The notes: generated by a model not told the origin, from the sequence alone. 64,000 nt of DNA from Nocardia jejuensis NBRC 103114 (GCF_001613145.1 NZ_BDBU01000010.1:1-64000); one strand, 5' to 3'; counted from the stretch's first letter, positions 44,801 through 53,171 are shown. A program made the numbers and translations.

Positions 44801-45405
44801 AGATTCCTACGTCGACCGGCCCGATAGCTCTGCGCACCACCGTCTTCGGTGACTCGGTCGCGCACTTCCGGGCGACGTTGCTGCTGGCGGACGCGGTGGA
44901 CGAGTCCACCCGGCCCGCTCGGCGGCAGGTGCCGCACGGACCGGGGGAGAGTGCGGCACGGATCTACCGTGACGCGATCCAGTTCCACGGCCCCGCTCTG
45001 CAGGGGCTGCACGCGATCCGGGCCGAGAGCGACGACGCCCTGGTGATCGAATGCGTGCTCGCGGCCGATCCGGTCGCACACGGCGCCTACGCCGGGCGGC
45101 TGCACGATCCGGTCAACGCCGACCTCATCCTGCAGGTGCCGCCCATCCTGGGGCACCGGCTGCTCGGGACGGCCTGTCTGCCGCTCGGCATCGGCGGCGT
45201 CGACTACTACGCGCCGCTCCCGACCGGCGAACCGTTCCTGGTCGTGGTGGACAACCCCCGCGCGGGACGGATGGAAGCTCGCATCGACGCGACGGCGCTG
45301 TCGCTCGACGGCGATGTACTGCAACGATTCTCGGATGTCACAGTGCTGACGACACCCGATCTGACGGAGAAGTTCCGAACCTCGGTACGGGGGTGGATGG
45401 CATGA
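38869..45405 (+). CDS. PfaA-like iterative polyketide/fatty-acid synthase, KS-AT-ACP-ACP-KR-DH-like
   Basis: The 2178-residue protein starts at GTG 38869 behind AGAGGA. Domains in order: ketosynthase (about 10-470; Cys211 in VDAACAAS, His346 in EAHATGT, His386 in IGHTKG); acyltransferase (about 565-890; Ser664 in GHSFGE); an Ala/Ser linker with 6-residue repeats; two ACPs with Ser1236 and Ser1342 in the PfaA-type motif LGVDSIKRVQ; ketoreductase (about 1620-1890; TGGARG, Ser1788, Tyr1801, Asn1805); and a C-terminal dehydratase-like fold (His1912/1917 region, Asp2035 in YRDAIQFHG). The KS opening and DYYDADRSAPDKTY segment resemble PfaA of polyunsaturated fatty acid synthases more than modular PKS. 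No phosphopantetheinyl transferase is in the window. Confidence 0.9.
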   Translation: MTDDRRLAHDPIAIVGMSGLLPKARNHREYWQNIVDGVDCTEEVPSSRWGLDDYYDADRSAPDKTYSRRGAFLPDVDFDPLEFGLPPNQLEVTSTMQTLSLGVARDLLTDAGATDSQWYDPSRTGVVLGTTGPVPLMHPLAARLSTPVLKEAARSVGLSDGDADAIADRFVAAFAPWEENSFPGLLANVVAGRVANRLGLGGMNCTVDAACAASLAAIRTAIAELRDGRADMMITGGVDTENTIFIYMCFSKVGALSPTDRISPFSDGADGTMLGEGISMLALRRLEDARRDGNRIYAVIRGLGSSSDGRSKSIYAPRAEGQRVALDRAYADADCSPADIELIEAHATGTAVGDKTELTALKGLLADASPETGFAALGSVKSQIGHTKGAAGSSSIMKLALALHQKVLPGTINVERPNAEIDATTTPFYVNTRTRPWILDPNRKVRRAAASAMGFGGTNFHLVLEEAESGRDGMRVLHRTPRAQIWHAPDVAGLVDAVRTTEGVDGGDIPEDHARIGFVSLDEDSAAELRALAVDELVRNPDAAHWDHPEGVYFRAAALPDRRVGALFAGQGSQYVDMGIDAALNNPPVGAAFDAANAAFAQASRRLGAVVFPPPAFDEQVRAEQENTLRRTEFAQPAIGALAAGQFQVLREYGFEAAGYLGHSFGELTALWASGALTTEDFYALARARGLAMTVADDVDAGTMIAVGASRDEVESALEGIEDVWICNHNAPDQVVVGGGADGIAAMVDRASEKGWATRHLPVSGAFHTPYVGHAVEAFGAAVSGIEIGEPAAPVYADTRGRSYGADLEENRATLTAQLSNPVEFFDSLSAMRADGCNVFVEFGPKQVLTSLVRRTFGPEVIAIATDSGPIGNGDLTLKRAAVRLAVLGVSLTGINRHAAEAPVVRAGKPAMSVTISAPEYVPETRRKAYAAALSDGYRVVTDAGSSSISNGASASTTAVGSAPSPSSAPSNSSYPTALSGSAALSGSAALSGDAALSNSAAPTNSPTSGTEYRVSADSQYRVSAPDALDSALVQHLHTHRHYLDGQLELARDLAGALRQGALDDLTVRAIEAVKDHGVAISESHSRAGDVIAQLAELESGSAVSRPRPVPVFSERITAPAVSPSIAASSAPSIAAAPVAAAPSTPVVANGAAAPANGVSAAPTVAEAAVGELAVAEPVVAQQVSAPVAAAASSSAALSGDSLLQALREVVADKTGYPVEMVDPSMDLEADLGVDSIKRVQVIGALQERFPDLPVLGPEKLGTLHTLDQIVSELDAGEIEPSAVADGPVAAVTVSAAAVSATGLSGDSLLQALREVVADKTGYPVEMVDPSMDLEADLGVDSIKRVQVIGALQERFPDLPVLGPEKLGTLHTLDQIVSELAGGDVHPKAEAAAETPRHVVELVVLPPVDPAVDPYRPAGQAVVVCLDDSAETDCEAIEEQFRARSWSVRRAAGPEDVAGNAAIDACVVVAGVATEWEQAQRVLADSILVAGQVLPRLRATTGRAGFVTVTRLDGHLGLRGDAEPVAALLGGLGGVVKSFAAEQPSLFCRALDIDPAALPQRLAEHVLEELVDAARDTLEVGIDGTGVRRTPVPSRHGAARTVEIVTAGADTGASLLTADDVLLVTGGARGVTATCVLALARTSECRFVLLGRTEQTPEPEWALGVAGADLKGAAVRALAGRGVTPREIERACSDVRAVREIRATLEELSGRAAYLAVDATDERALKQALTPWRDSITGVVHGAGVLADSLIPDKSADSIERVLRPKLDGLRAVLAAVGQLRHLVLFTSVAGLFGNAGQADYAAANEALGRFAVSWADRNPDGFATAIDWGAWDGGMVTPTLREYFRERGIPLLAPAAGAAAFTAQFSAGRRTEPVLLVGAATALSSAESTPAPLRMRRGIAGLAQEPVIEAHRIGEHIVLPATFGLGAMINAAERALPGRIVVGVRDFQVLKGLVFDHPVNTLEFDFEPVEAGDQAGQIPTSTGPIALRTTVFGDSVAHFRATLLLADAVDESTRPARRQVPHGPGESAARIYRDAIQFHGPALQGLHAIRAESDDALVIECVLAADPVAHGAYAGRLHDPVNADLILQVPPILGHRLLGTACLPLGIGGVDYYAPLPTGEPFLVVVDNPRAGRMEARIDATALSLDGDVLQRFSDVTVLTTPDLTEKFRTSVRGWMA
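41800..41889. repeat. 18-bp in-frame tandem repeat in the AT-ACP linker
   Basis: Five 18-base units encode ALSGSA, ALSGSA, ALSGDA, ALSNSA and APTNSP. They form part of a flexible linker between the acyltransferase and first ACP. They are period-perfect in the first three copies and decay after. Copy number probably varies between strains. Confidence 0.8.
42460..43008. repeat. Tandem ACP repeat, 231-bp copies 318 bp apart
   Basis: Bases 42460-42690 and 42778-43008 encode the two ACPs. Comparing them by eye gives 7 differences in 231 bases, all synonymous, so the 77-residue ACPs are identical. An unlike Ala/Val-rich linker of 29 residues separates them. This points to recent duplication or ongoing gene conversion. 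Confidence 0.9.
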
Positions 45406-47441
45406 CAATGCTCGAATTCGACGGTATCGCCTTCAACCCCCTGGGCGCGCCGCAGCCATCGGCCGCGGCGACTGGGAAATCCACTGTGGCCGGTGAGTTC
45501 CCGGCACCGGGCGAACCGGCGGCGGGCAGGGAAGCCGCACCGACGGCGGCCAGCGATGCCGCGCCGGCTCGGCAGAACACGCAGGCCGGGCACGATCCGA
45601 TGACTCGCGGCGGCTTCCATGTGCTTCCGGCCGGTACGGATCCGATCGCGGAGATCCGCGCGGGCGTCGTCGCCGCGCATCGGGCCGCGCTGTCGGCACA
45701 GACCGCATTGCAGCGGGAGCTGTGGCGGCGGGTGCGCGACCGGGTCGCGGCACCGGCGGCGATGGTGCCGACGGTGGCGGGCAACGGTGTTGCCCGGGAG
45801 GGAGCGTTCAAGGCGCTCGCCCGCACCGGTCGCACGGAGCTGGACCGGGCAGCGCTGCTCGCTCTGGCGGCGGGTGAGGTGCGTGCGGTGTTCGGCCCCG
45901 GCCATCACCGGCACGGTGTCGAGGCGGTGGCCCGGATCGCGGCGACGACGCCGTTGGCGCTGACCGAGGTCACCACCCTCGAGCTGTACGGCGGCCGAGG
46001 CAACGGCCGGGTGCTCGCGCGGTTCGACGGTGACGTGCACGCGGCCGCCGTGCAGGCCGCGGAGGTGTTCGCACTGTTCACCGGCATGCCGCTGGTGCTC
46101 TCGGGCAGCACGCTCACCGGCGGAGTGCTCGCCGGAGGCACCGCGGCACAGGGACATTCGTCCGGCACGCTCGAGCTGATCGTCGATCGACTCGACCTGG
46201 TGCCGCGACCGCATCTCGAGGCCACGGCCACCTTCGGCGGCGGTGCGGCGACGGTGCGCGTCCTGGTCGAGGTCGCCGAGGCGGCCGGGGCCGGGATCGG
46301 CCCCGGCCAGGCGGTGAACAGCCTGCTGCTCAACGAGTTCCACATGGCGCACCTGGCGCGTGGGGATCAGCGGATCGCCATGGGTCCGGAGTTCGCGCCG
46401 TACACGGGGGTGCGGGCTACCCGCCTGCCGACCGGCGGCCTGCTGCTGGTGGACCGTGTCGTGGAGTTCGACGGCGCGCGGGGCGTGCTCGAGGGTGCCA
46501 CGTACACAACGGAATACGTCTCGCCGGCCGATTCCTGGTACTACGCGGACACGGCGGACGAATCCATGCCGCACTTCGTGTACATGGAGACCTCGCTGCA
46601 GGCCGCTCTGCTCATGGGGTACTACGCGGGGCCGACCCTGACCCAGCCCGGCGTCACGCTGAGCCTGCGCAATCTCGGCGGCACGGCCACCGTGCTGCGG
46701 CAGGTCGATCTGCGCGATGCCACCATCGAGCAGACCTCACGGCTGCTGTCCACCACGATCCTGCCCGGATCCTCGCTGCAGACCTTCGACTACACCCTCA
46801 GCGTCGACGGTCGGCCGTTCTATCGCGGCGAAACCATGTTCGGCTACTTCAGCGACGAGGCGCTGGCCAACCAGACCGGCTTGGACGCGGGGCGTTTCGC
46901 GCCGACCTGGCTGGCCGGACACCCGGAGGCTCCGGTCCGGGTCATCGATGTGGCCGCGCGCCGAGCGGATTCGGCGGCGACGCCGTGTGCGCGCGGCAAG
47001 CTGGCGCTGATCGACCGCGTCGAAGTCGTGGACGAGGGCGGCGATTACGGCGCCGGATACCTGCGTTCGCTGCGGGCCATCGACCCGGACGACTGGTTCT
47101 TCGCCCGCCATTTCCATCTCGATCCGGTGATTCCGGGTTCGCTGGGTGTCGAGTCGGTGATCCACGCCGTGCAGGAATGGATGCTCGACGCGGGATTCGC
47201 CGCGGGCCTGACCGATCCGGTGTTCCGGATTCCCCGCGATATCGCGTTCAGCTGGCGCTACCGCGGCCAGTTCCTGCCCAGCGACGGCAGCGTCGAGCTC
47301 GAGGTGCACATCAAGTCGGTGCGGCGCGGGCCGAACGGCGTGACCGTCGTGGTCGACGGGTCGCTGTGGAAGCCGGGCCTGCGGATCTACGAACTCGTCG
47401 ACCTGTCGGTCGAACTCGCCGATCGAGGGGCCCGGGCATGA
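45402..47441 (+). CDS. PfaC-like dehydratase protein with two hotdog domains, no KS/CLF
   Basis: The 679-residue protein starts at ATG 45402, overlapping the synthase stop in an ATGA. A disordered Ala/Pro/Gly-rich leader (to about 65) is followed by a helical region and a degenerate unit around residue 147 (LDRAALLALAAGEVRAVFGP). Two FabA-type hotdog dehydratase domains follow, the first from about residue 313 (LARGDQRIAMGPEF, PHFVYMETSLQAALL with Glu396), the second ending RHFHLDPVIPGSLGVESVI with catalytic-type His570. This order matches the C-terminal half of PfaC. The KS and chain-length-factor domains that precede it in marine PfaC are absent. It probably dehydrates or isomerises 3-hydroxyacyl chains bound to the synthase ACPs. 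Confidence 0.85.
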   Translation: MTMLEFDGIAFNPLGAPQPSAAATGKSTVAGEFPAPGEPAAGREAAPTAASDAAPARQNTQAGHDPMTRGGFHVLPAGTDPIAEIRAGVVAAHRAALSAQTALQRELWRRVRDRVAAPAAMVPTVAGNGVAREGAFKALARTGRTELDRAALLALAAGEVRAVFGPGHHRHGVEAVARIAATTPLALTEVTTLELYGGRGNGRVLARFDGDVHAAAVQAAEVFALFTGMPLVLSGSTLTGGVLAGGTAAQGHSSGTLELIVDRLDLVPRPHLEATATFGGGAATVRVLVEVAEAAGAGIGPGQAVNSLLLNEFHMAHLARGDQRIAMGPEFAPYTGVRATRLPTGGLLLVDRVVEFDGARGVLEGATYTTEYVSPADSWYYADTADESMPHFVYMETSLQAALLMGYYAGPTLTQPGVTLSLRNLGGTATVLRQVDLRDATIEQTSRLLSTTILPGSSLQTFDYTLSVDGRPFYRGETMFGYFSDEALANQTGLDAGRFAPTWLAGHPEAPVRVIDVAARRADSAATPCARGKLALIDRVEVVDEGGDYGAGYLRSLRAIDPDDWFFARHFHLDPVIPGSLGVESVIHAVQEWMLDAGFAAGLTDPVFRIPRDIAFSWRYRGQFLPSDGSVELEVHIKSVRRGPNGVTVVVDGSLWKPGLRIYELVDLSVELADRGARA

Positions 47442-49006
47442 CCACCTTCCGACAGCCGGTCGTGGCACACACGGCCGAGGACATCTCGGCCCGGTTGCTG
47501 GAACTGGACCGGCCGCTGTGGATCGTGCGGCACGAGGGCCGGGTCGGGGCGACCACCGACGAGGCACTCGCCGCACACGGCGAGATCCTCGCGGCGGTCG
47601 GGCCCTTGCCGCCGGAACAGCTGGGCGACAGTGGTTTCCGGGCCGCACACGGGGTTCGGGCCGCGTACGCGGCGGGTGCGATGGCCAATGGCATCGCCTC
47701 GCCCGCACTGGTCGCCGCCATGGCGGAGGCGGGCTATCTGGCCAGTTACGGTGCGGCCGGGGTTCCCCCGGCGGCGGTCGACGCCGCGCTCGGCGAGCTG
47801 TCCGGGCGACTCGGCGCGAAGCCGTTCGCCTGCAACCTGATTCACAGCCCGTCCGAGCCCGCGCTGGAGCGCGCCATCGTGGAGGCGTGTCTGAAGCACG
47901 GTGTGCGCTGTGTGGAGGCATCGGCGTTCATGGATCTCACCGCCGAGGTGGTGCTGTACCGCGCCGCCGGGCTGGCGGTCGATTCCGGAGGCCGGATCGT
48001 CTGCCGGAACCGGTTGATCGCCAAGGTATCCCGGGTCGAGGTGGCCGAACTGTTCCTGAAGCCGGCACCGGCTCGGCTGCTGTCCGCGCTCGTGGAGAGC
48101 GGGCGCATCACCGCCGAGCAGGCCGCGCTCGCCGCACAGGTGCCGATGGCGGACGACATCACCGCCGAGGGCGATTCGGGCGGGCACACCGACCGGCGAC
48201 CGCTGCTGGTGTTGCTGCCGGAGCTGGTGGCCGCGCGCGACCGCATCGCCCGGACCGTACCGGCGGCCGCGGCGGTCCGCATCGGCGCGGCGGGCGGCAT
48301 CGGCACCCCCGATGCCGCGGCGGCGGCCTTCACCCTGGGCGCGGCCTATGTCGTGACCGGGTCGATCAATCAGTCCGCGCGGGAGGCGAATCAGTCGGAG
48401 TCGACCAGGAAGCTGCTCGCCACCGCGCAGTTCGCGGACTGCACCATGGCTCCCAGCTCGGACATGTTCGAGCTCGGGGTGCAGGTGCAGGTGCTGCGGC
48501 GGGGCACCATGTTCGCCGCCCGCGCGCACAAGCTGTACGACCTGTACCGGGCCTACGACAGCATGGACGCGCTGCCGGAGAAGGTGCGAAAAGACCTGGA
48601 GGCCGGGCTCTTCCGGCGTCCGCTCGAGGACGTGTGGCAGGACTGCGTGAGCTTCTTCACCGAGCGTGATCCCGCGCAGCTGGCGGTCGCAGAACGAGAT
48701 CCTAAGGCCCGCATGGCGCTGGTGTTCCGCTGGTACCTGGGATTGTCCTCGGGCTGGAGCATTCGAGGCGAGGCCGACCGGGCGGCGGACTATCAGATCT
48801 GGTGCGGCCCGTCGATGGGTGCGTTCAACGGCTGGACCGAGGGCACCTACCTGGCCGCTCCCGAGAATCGGTCCGTGGCCGATATCGCGCGGCAGGTCAT
48901 GACCGGGGCGGCCTATCTCACGCGAGTCGCGCAATTGCGTTCCGCCGGAGTGCGTCTCCCGGCGGAGTGTGCCCGGTATGTACCCCGACCGCTGGAGGAA
49001 CGATGA
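47438..49006 (+). CDS. PfaD-like trans-acting enoyl reductase
   Basis: The 522-residue protein starts at ATG 47438, overlapping upstream stop by ATGA. It is a TIM-barrel FMN enzyme of the PfaD / 2-nitropropane dioxygenase-like family. Marks include [69 protein letters not shown] and the C-terminal [13 protein letters not shown]. PfaD supplies the enoyl-reduction step in PUFA synthases and in some trans-AT PKS systems. Its presence rules out an enediyne-type PKS, which lacks a PfaD. It is the third gene of the ATGA-coupled set and precedes the acetyl-CoA carboxylase genes. Confidence 0.92.
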   Translation: MTTFRQPVVAHTAEDISARLLELDRPLWIVRHEGRVGATTDEALAAHGEILAAVGPLPPEQLGDSGFRAAHGVRAAYAAGAMANGIASPALVAAMAEAGYLASYGAAGVPPAAVDAALGELSGRLGAKPFACNLIHSPSEPALERAIVEACLKHGVRCVEASAFMDLTAEVVLYRAAGLAVDSGGRIVCRNRLIAKVSRVEVAELFLKPAPARLLSALVESGRITAEQAALAAQVPMADDITAEGDSGGHTDRRPLLVLLPELVAARDRIARTVPAAAAVRIGAAGGIGTPDAAAAAFTLGAAYVVTGSINQSAREANQSESTRKLLATAQFADCTMAPSSDMFELGVQVQVLRRGTMFAARAHKLYDLYRAYDSMDALPEKVRKDLEAGLFRRPLEDVWQDCVSFFTERDPAQLAVAERDPKARMALVFRWYLGLSSGWSIRGEADRAADYQIWCGPSMGAFNGWTEGTYLAAPENRSVADIARQVMTGAAYLTRVAQLRSAGVRLPAECARYVPRPLEER

Positions 49007-50685
49007 CCATCCTCGACACCGGAACGACCGCCCGCGCCTCCTGGATGGTGTGTCCGGGCTGCGAAGCCATGATCTACCTCAAGCGCTACGACCGGAGCGA
49101 TCGGGTCTGCCCCGAATGCGACGACCACGGCATGCTGACCGCGCGCCAGCGCATCGATCTGCTGATCGACGCCGGCTCCGCGGTGGATATCGAGTACGCC
49201 GAGACGGTGCCGGATCCGCTGGCGTTCACCGACTCCCGGCCCTACCCGGATCGTCTGGCGGGCGCTCGGCGCAAGACCGGGATGGCGGACGCGATCGACT
49301 GCGTGCGCGGCACGCTCGGCGGTACGCCGGTCGTCCTGGCCGCCATGGACTTCCGGTTCCTGGGCGGAAGTCTGGGCAGCGCGCTCGGTGAGGCGGTGAC
49401 GGCCGCGGCGGAAGTCGCACTGGCCGAACGCCGTCCGCTGATCATCGTCACCGCCTCCGGCGGTGCGCGGATGCAGGAGGGCATCGTCGCCCTCATGCAG
49501 ATGGCCAAGACCAGCCGCGCGCTGCGCCGCCTCGACGATGCCGGTGTGCTCACCGTCTCGGTCATCACCGATCCCACCTACGGCGGCGTGGCGGCCTCGT
49601 TCGCGACCTCCACCGATGTGATCGTCGCCGAACCGGGTGCGCGCCTGGGCTTCGCGGGACCGCGCGTCATCGCGCAGACCATCGGGCAGACCCTGCCGCC
49701 CGGATTCCAGACCGCGGAATTCCTGCTCGAGCACGGCATCGTGGATCTGATCTGCCATCGATCCGCACTGCGTGATCGGCTGATTCGCCTGGTGGGCATG
49801 ACCGTTCGCTCGGCGCGGCCGTATTCGGACGACACCGAGGCGGTGATCACCGATCCGTCGGTGCTGTCCGCCGGTGATCCGTGGGAGCGAGTGCGGGCCG
49901 CCCGACGGCTCGGCCGCCCGACCACCCTGGATCATCTGGCCGGTGCGTTCGAGGATTTCATCGAACTGCACGGTGACCGGATGAGCGCGGACTGCTCGGC
50001 CATGGTGGCCGGGCTGGCGCGGCTCGACGGTGTGCCGGTCGTGGTGATCGGAACCCAGAAGGGACACACGGCAGCGGAACTGGCACAGCGCAACTACGGT
50101 ATGCCGACCCCGTCGGGGTACCGCAAGGCCGCGCGCGTCCTGCGGCTGGCGGCCAAGCTCAGGCTCCCGGTGGTGACTTTGGTCGACACCGCCGGTGCGT
50201 ATCCGGGGATCGAGGCCGAGGAGCAGGGCCAGGCCGTAGCCATCGCGGAGAACCTGAAACTGCTTGCCGGGCTGCCGGTTCCGGTGGTCGCGGTGATCAC
50301 CGGTGAGGGCGGCAGCGGGGGAGCGCTCGCCCTGGCGCTGGCGGACCGAGTCCTCATGTGCGAGAACGCCGTCTACTCGGTGATCAGCGCGGAGGGCTGC
50401 GCGGCCATTCTGTGGCAGGACCCGGCAGCGGCGCCGCAGGCCGCGCGGGCGCTGCGGGTGGACGCCGCCTCGCTGCTGGAACTGGGCATCGCCGACGCCG
50501 TCGTGCCCGAGCCCGAGGGCGGATCGGACCGCGATCCGGCCGCCGCCACCGCACTGCTGCGGCGGGCGCTGCGGCAGGCCGTGCACGAGCTGCGGGCATG
50601 GCCCACGTCCGAGCTGCTCGCGCGGCGGCACAACAGATTCCGAGGCTTCGGCGTCGCTCGAAACGATCTGCAGGAGAACCGATGA
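49003..50685 (+). CDS. accDA: Acetyl-CoA carboxylase carboxyltransferase, AccD-AccA fusion
   Basis: The 560-residue protein starts at ATG 49003, overlapping upstream stop by ATGA. The N-terminal half is an AccD (beta) domain with a zinc ribbon, Cys17, 20, 36 and 39 (CPGC...CPEC), and [20 protein letters not shown]. The C-terminal half is an AccA (alpha) domain: [78 protein letters not shown]. It transfers carboxyl from biotin to acetyl-CoA, giving malonyl-CoA. This E. coli/plastid-type layout differs from the AccA3-AccD system that serves primary fatty acid synthesis in mycobacteria. It is presumably dedicated to the synthase. Confidence 0.95.
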   Translation: MTILDTGTTARASWMVCPGCEAMIYLKRYDRSDRVCPECDDHGMLTARQRIDLLIDAGSAVDIEYAETVPDPLAFTDSRPYPDRLAGARRKTGMADAIDCVRGTLGGTPVVLAAMDFRFLGGSLGSALGEAVTAAAEVALAERRPLIIVTASGGARMQEGIVALMQMAKTSRALRRLDDAGVLTVSVITDPTYGGVAASFATSTDVIVAEPGARLGFAGPRVIAQTIGQTLPPGFQTAEFLLEHGIVDLICHRSALRDRLIRLVGMTVRSARPYSDDTEAVITDPSVLSAGDPWERVRAARRLGRPTTLDHLAGAFEDFIELHGDRMSADCSAMVAGLARLDGVPVVVIGTQKGHTAAELAQRNYGMPTPSGYRKAARVLRLAAKLRLPVVTLVDTAGAYPGIEAEEQGQAVAIAENLKLLAGLPVPVVAVITGEGGSGGALALALADRVLMCENAVYSVISAEGCAAILWQDPAAAPQAARALRVDAASLLELGIADAVVPEPEGGSDRDPAAATALLRRALRQAVHELRAWPTSELLARRHNRFRGFGVARNDLQENR

Positions 50686-51272
50686 ACAACCCCGTCACCA
50701 CCGAATCCGGTGCGCGCGCCGTGAGCGCCGCCGATGCCGACCACAGCCTCGCGGTGCTCGCGCGCCACGCCCTGACCGTGCGCGCGGGCACCACACCCGC
50801 GCCGACCTCGGTGACGGTGGCCAACGGGCCGGTGTCGCTGCTGGTCAGCTGGGAGGGTGGGGGCTCGTCGCAGCAGTTCGCCGCCGAGCACGCGGGCGGC
50901 TCCGCGAACGGCGCCGGCTCCGCGAACGGCGGCCAGGTCGCGCCCGGCGCCGTCGCTCCGAACGGTTCCGGCGCGGGGAACCTCGCGGCCGGCGATGCGT
51001 CGTCCGGTGAATCCACTTCGCAGACAGCGACATTCACCCTCGCGGCCGAGACCGTCGGGGTGTTCTATCACGCGTCCGAGCCGGGGGCGAGCCCGTTCGT
51101 GGCCGAAGGAGATCCGGTCCGCGCGGGTCAGCAGGTCGGCATCGTCGAGGCCATGAAGCTGATGATTCCGGTCACCGCGACCAAGGAGGGCGTGGTGGCC
51201 GAGATCCTGGTCGGCGACGGTGAGGCCGTCGAGCACGGACAGGCGCTGATCGTCTTCGAGGCGCTGCGATGA
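50682..51272 (+). CDS. accB: Biotin carboxyl carrier protein
   Basis: The 196-residue protein starts at ATG 50682 and overlaps the accDA stop by ATGA. The C-terminal biotinyl domain has [11 protein letters not shown] with Lys159 as the predicted biotin site, and a thumb-like segment ([17 protein letters not shown]) typical of AccB of heteromeric acetyl-CoA carboxylases. An Ala/Gly/Asn-rich linker (about residues 68-105) joins it to an N-terminal domain of unknown fold. It carries carboxybiotin between AccC and the AccDA fusion. It also overlaps accC by ATGA at its 3' end. Confidence 0.93.
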   Translation: MNNPVTTESGARAVSAADADHSLAVLARHALTVRAGTTPAPTSVTVANGPVSLLVSWEGGGSSQQFAAEHAGGSANGAGSANGGQVAPGAVAPNGSGAGNLAAGDASSGESTSQTATFTLAAETVGVFYHASEPGASPFVAEGDPVRAGQQVGIVEAMKLMIPVTATKEGVVAEILVGDGEAVEHGQALIVFEALR

Positions 51273-52639
51273 CGCGACAGATCCGCAAGGTGCTCGTCGC
51301 CAACCGGGGCGAGATCGCGGTGCGGATCATCCGCACGTGCGCCGAACTCGGAATCGCCACCGTGGCGGTGTATTCCGCCGCGGATCGCGATTCGGCGGCG
51401 GTGCGGTTGGCCGATGAAGCGGTGCAGATCGGCCCGGGCCCCGCCAAGCGCAGCTACCTCTACATCCCGGCCGTGATCGAGGCGGCCCGGCTCAGCGGAG
51501 CCGACGCCATCCACCCCGGCTACGGATTCCTCTCGGAGAACCCGGATTTCGCCGAGGTCTGCGAGGCGGAGGGGTTCATCTTCGTCGGGGCCCCGGCCGC
51601 GGTGCTGGCGCGTCTGGGTGACAAGTCGACCGCACGCGCGCTCATGTCCGATGCGGGCTTGCCGCTGCTGCCCGGTAGCCGCGACCCCGTCGACACGGTC
51701 GAGGAGGCGCAGGAGCTGGCCGCCGACATCGGATATCCGGTGATCATGAAGGCGGTCGCGGGTGGCGGTGGCCGCGGTATGTCGGTCGTGCGCGATCCGG
51801 CCGACTTCGCCGCGGCCTGGCAGCGCACCCGGGCCAATGCCGGTGCGGTCTTCGGTGATCCGCGCCTGTACGTGGAGCGCTACCTCGATCAGGCCCGCCA
51901 CGTCGAGGTGCAGATCCTGGCCGACACCCAGGGCACGGTCATCCATCTGGGCCTGCGCGACTGCTCCCTGCAGCGCCGTCATCAGAAGCTGGTCGAGGAG
52001 GCTCCGGCTTCCGGACTGTCCGCGGAGCTGGCCGAGCAGATCGGCGCCGCGGCGGTGCGGGGTGCCTCGGCCGCCGGGTACGTCGGCGCGGGGACGGCGG
52101 AATTCCTGCTCGACACCCAGGGCCGGTTCTACTTCATGGAGATGAATTGCCGTCTGCAGGTGGAACATCCGGTCACCGAAATGGTCACCGGGGTGGACCT
52201 GGTGGCCGAACAGCTGCGCATCGCCGCCGGCGAGCCGCTCACCACCGCTCGAAACCGTGTTCCCCAGGGCGTTTCCATCGAATGCCGGATCAATGCCGAG
52301 GATCCGACCCGCGAATTCGCCCCGGCCCCCGGCGTTCTCACCACCTGTGAACTCCCGGCCGGTCCCTTCGTCCGCGTGGACACGCACATCGCCCCCGGCT
52401 ATGCCATCCCCCCGCACTACGACTCCCTGCTGGCCAAGGTCGTCGTCTGGGCGCCCGACCGCCCCGCCGCGATCGCCCGCATGCGTCGTGCACTGTCCGA
52501 AACCCGGCTCGAGGGCCCGGGCATCGCCACCACCACCGACTTCCTGCACGATGTCCTCGATCACCCCCGCTTCCACTCCGCAACCCACGACACCGCCCTC
52601 ATCGCCACCCTCACCGACCCGGTCGCTGTGCACGCGTGA
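51269..52639 (+). CDS. accC: Acetyl-CoA carboxylase biotin carboxylase
   Basis: The 456-residue protein starts at ATG 51269, overlapping accB by ATGA. It is an ATP-grasp enzyme with VLVANRGEIAVRIIRTCAEL at the N-terminus, the glycine-rich KAVAGGGGRGM loop, HQKLVEEAP and MEMNCRLQVEHPVTEMVTG. It has stand-alone AccC length, with no fused biotin domain. It carboxylates biotin on the adjacent BCCP using bicarbonate and ATP. It is the last gene of the ATGA-coupled string. A 6-bp hairpin at 52634-52650 overlaps its stop, and a 294-base gap follows. Confidence 0.96.
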   Translation: MTRQIRKVLVANRGEIAVRIIRTCAELGIATVAVYSAADRDSAAVRLADEAVQIGPGPAKRSYLYIPAVIEAARLSGADAIHPGYGFLSENPDFAEVCEAEGFIFVGAPAAVLARLGDKSTARALMSDAGLPLLPGSRDPVDTVEEAQELAADIGYPVIMKAVAGGGGRGMSVVRDPADFAAAWQRTRANAGAVFGDPRLYVERYLDQARHVEVQILADTQGTVIHLGLRDCSLQRRHQKLVEEAPASGLSAELAEQIGAAAVRGASAAGYVGAGTAEFLLDTQGRFYFMEMNCRLQVEHPVTEMVTGVDLVAEQLRIAAGEPLTTARNRVPQGVSIECRINAEDPTREFAPAPGVLTTCELPAGPFVRVDTHIAPGYAIPPHYDSLLAKVVVWAPDRPAAIARMRRALSETRLEGPGIATTTDFLHDVLDHPRFHSATHDTALIATLTDPVAVHA

Positions 52640-52933
52640 CGCGATCACGCGAATCGAATCCGGGGGCATGGCGCAGCAGGACCCGGAATTCGTCGTCGCG
52701 CTCGGGCAATCGGAGGTCGACCTGGAACAGGGCCGGTTCTGCTGCGTCGCCGGTGGCCCCGTGATCACCCGAGGCGCTGGGCTCAGGCCCATGGAAATAG
52801 CGGCGTTTCACTTTTCTCCGTCCCGGCTACGGCTGTCCCATTTCGCACTCGCCTTCGCTGCGAGTGCGGAATCGGCCGTTTCGCCGGAATCGTGCGGGCG
52901 GCCGCGGTATTCGAGGACGGAAGGTGTGTGAGC
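52640..52933. other. Intergenic region after the synthase locus
   Basis: These 294 bases hold no gene that can be supported. A short frame beginning at about 52669 lacks any family likeness or codon pattern distinct from chance. The hairpin GCGTGA-CGCGA-TCACGC (52634-52650), overlapping the accC stop, may terminate the operon. Confidence 0.5.
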
Positions 52934-53155
52934 ATGCGAGGTATCGCGAATGCCGCGGTGGCTGCGGCGGTTTCGGTGGGGGCGCTGATGGGGATCGCCG
53001 GTCAGGCCACGGCGGCGCCCGCCGAGCAGCCCGGCGCGGTCGAGCACGTGGCCGGTGATTCCGGATCGAGCTCCGGCTCGGTCGGCACCGTGGTGACCGG
53101 GCTGGCATGCGTGTTGCAGCGCAGTCTCGGATCGGCCGGCGGAATCGACTGCTGA
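52934..53155 (+). CDS. Small secreted protein with two Cys
   Basis: The protein has about 73 residues from ATG 52934, with GGAAGG nine bases upstream. The signal peptide is clear (RGIANAAVAAAVSVGALMGI, cleavage after GQATAAPA or nearby). The mature part is Gly/Ser-rich (SGSSSGSVGTVV), followed by TGLACVLQRSLGSAGGIDC with two Cys that could pair. No known family is recognised. Similar short exported Cys-ending proteins are common in nocardiae. A hairpin follows 17 bases after the stop. Confidence 0.75.
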   Translation: MRGIANAAVAAAVSVGALMGIAGQATAAPAEQPGAVEHVAGDSGSSSGSVGTVVTGLACVLQRSLGSAGGIDC

Positions 53156-53171
53156 TCGACCGCACTTTCTC

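Noticed and set aside
38869..45405. Enediyne-type iterative PKS
   Set aside because: There are tandem ACPs with the PfaA-type motif, no phosphopantetheinyl transferase domain at the C-terminus, and a PfaD enoyl reductase and PfaC-like dehydratase follow.
52669..52931. Short plus-strand open frame after accC
   Set aside because: No clear ribosome site or family likeness, and it reads through the promoter region of the next gene; treated as intergenic.
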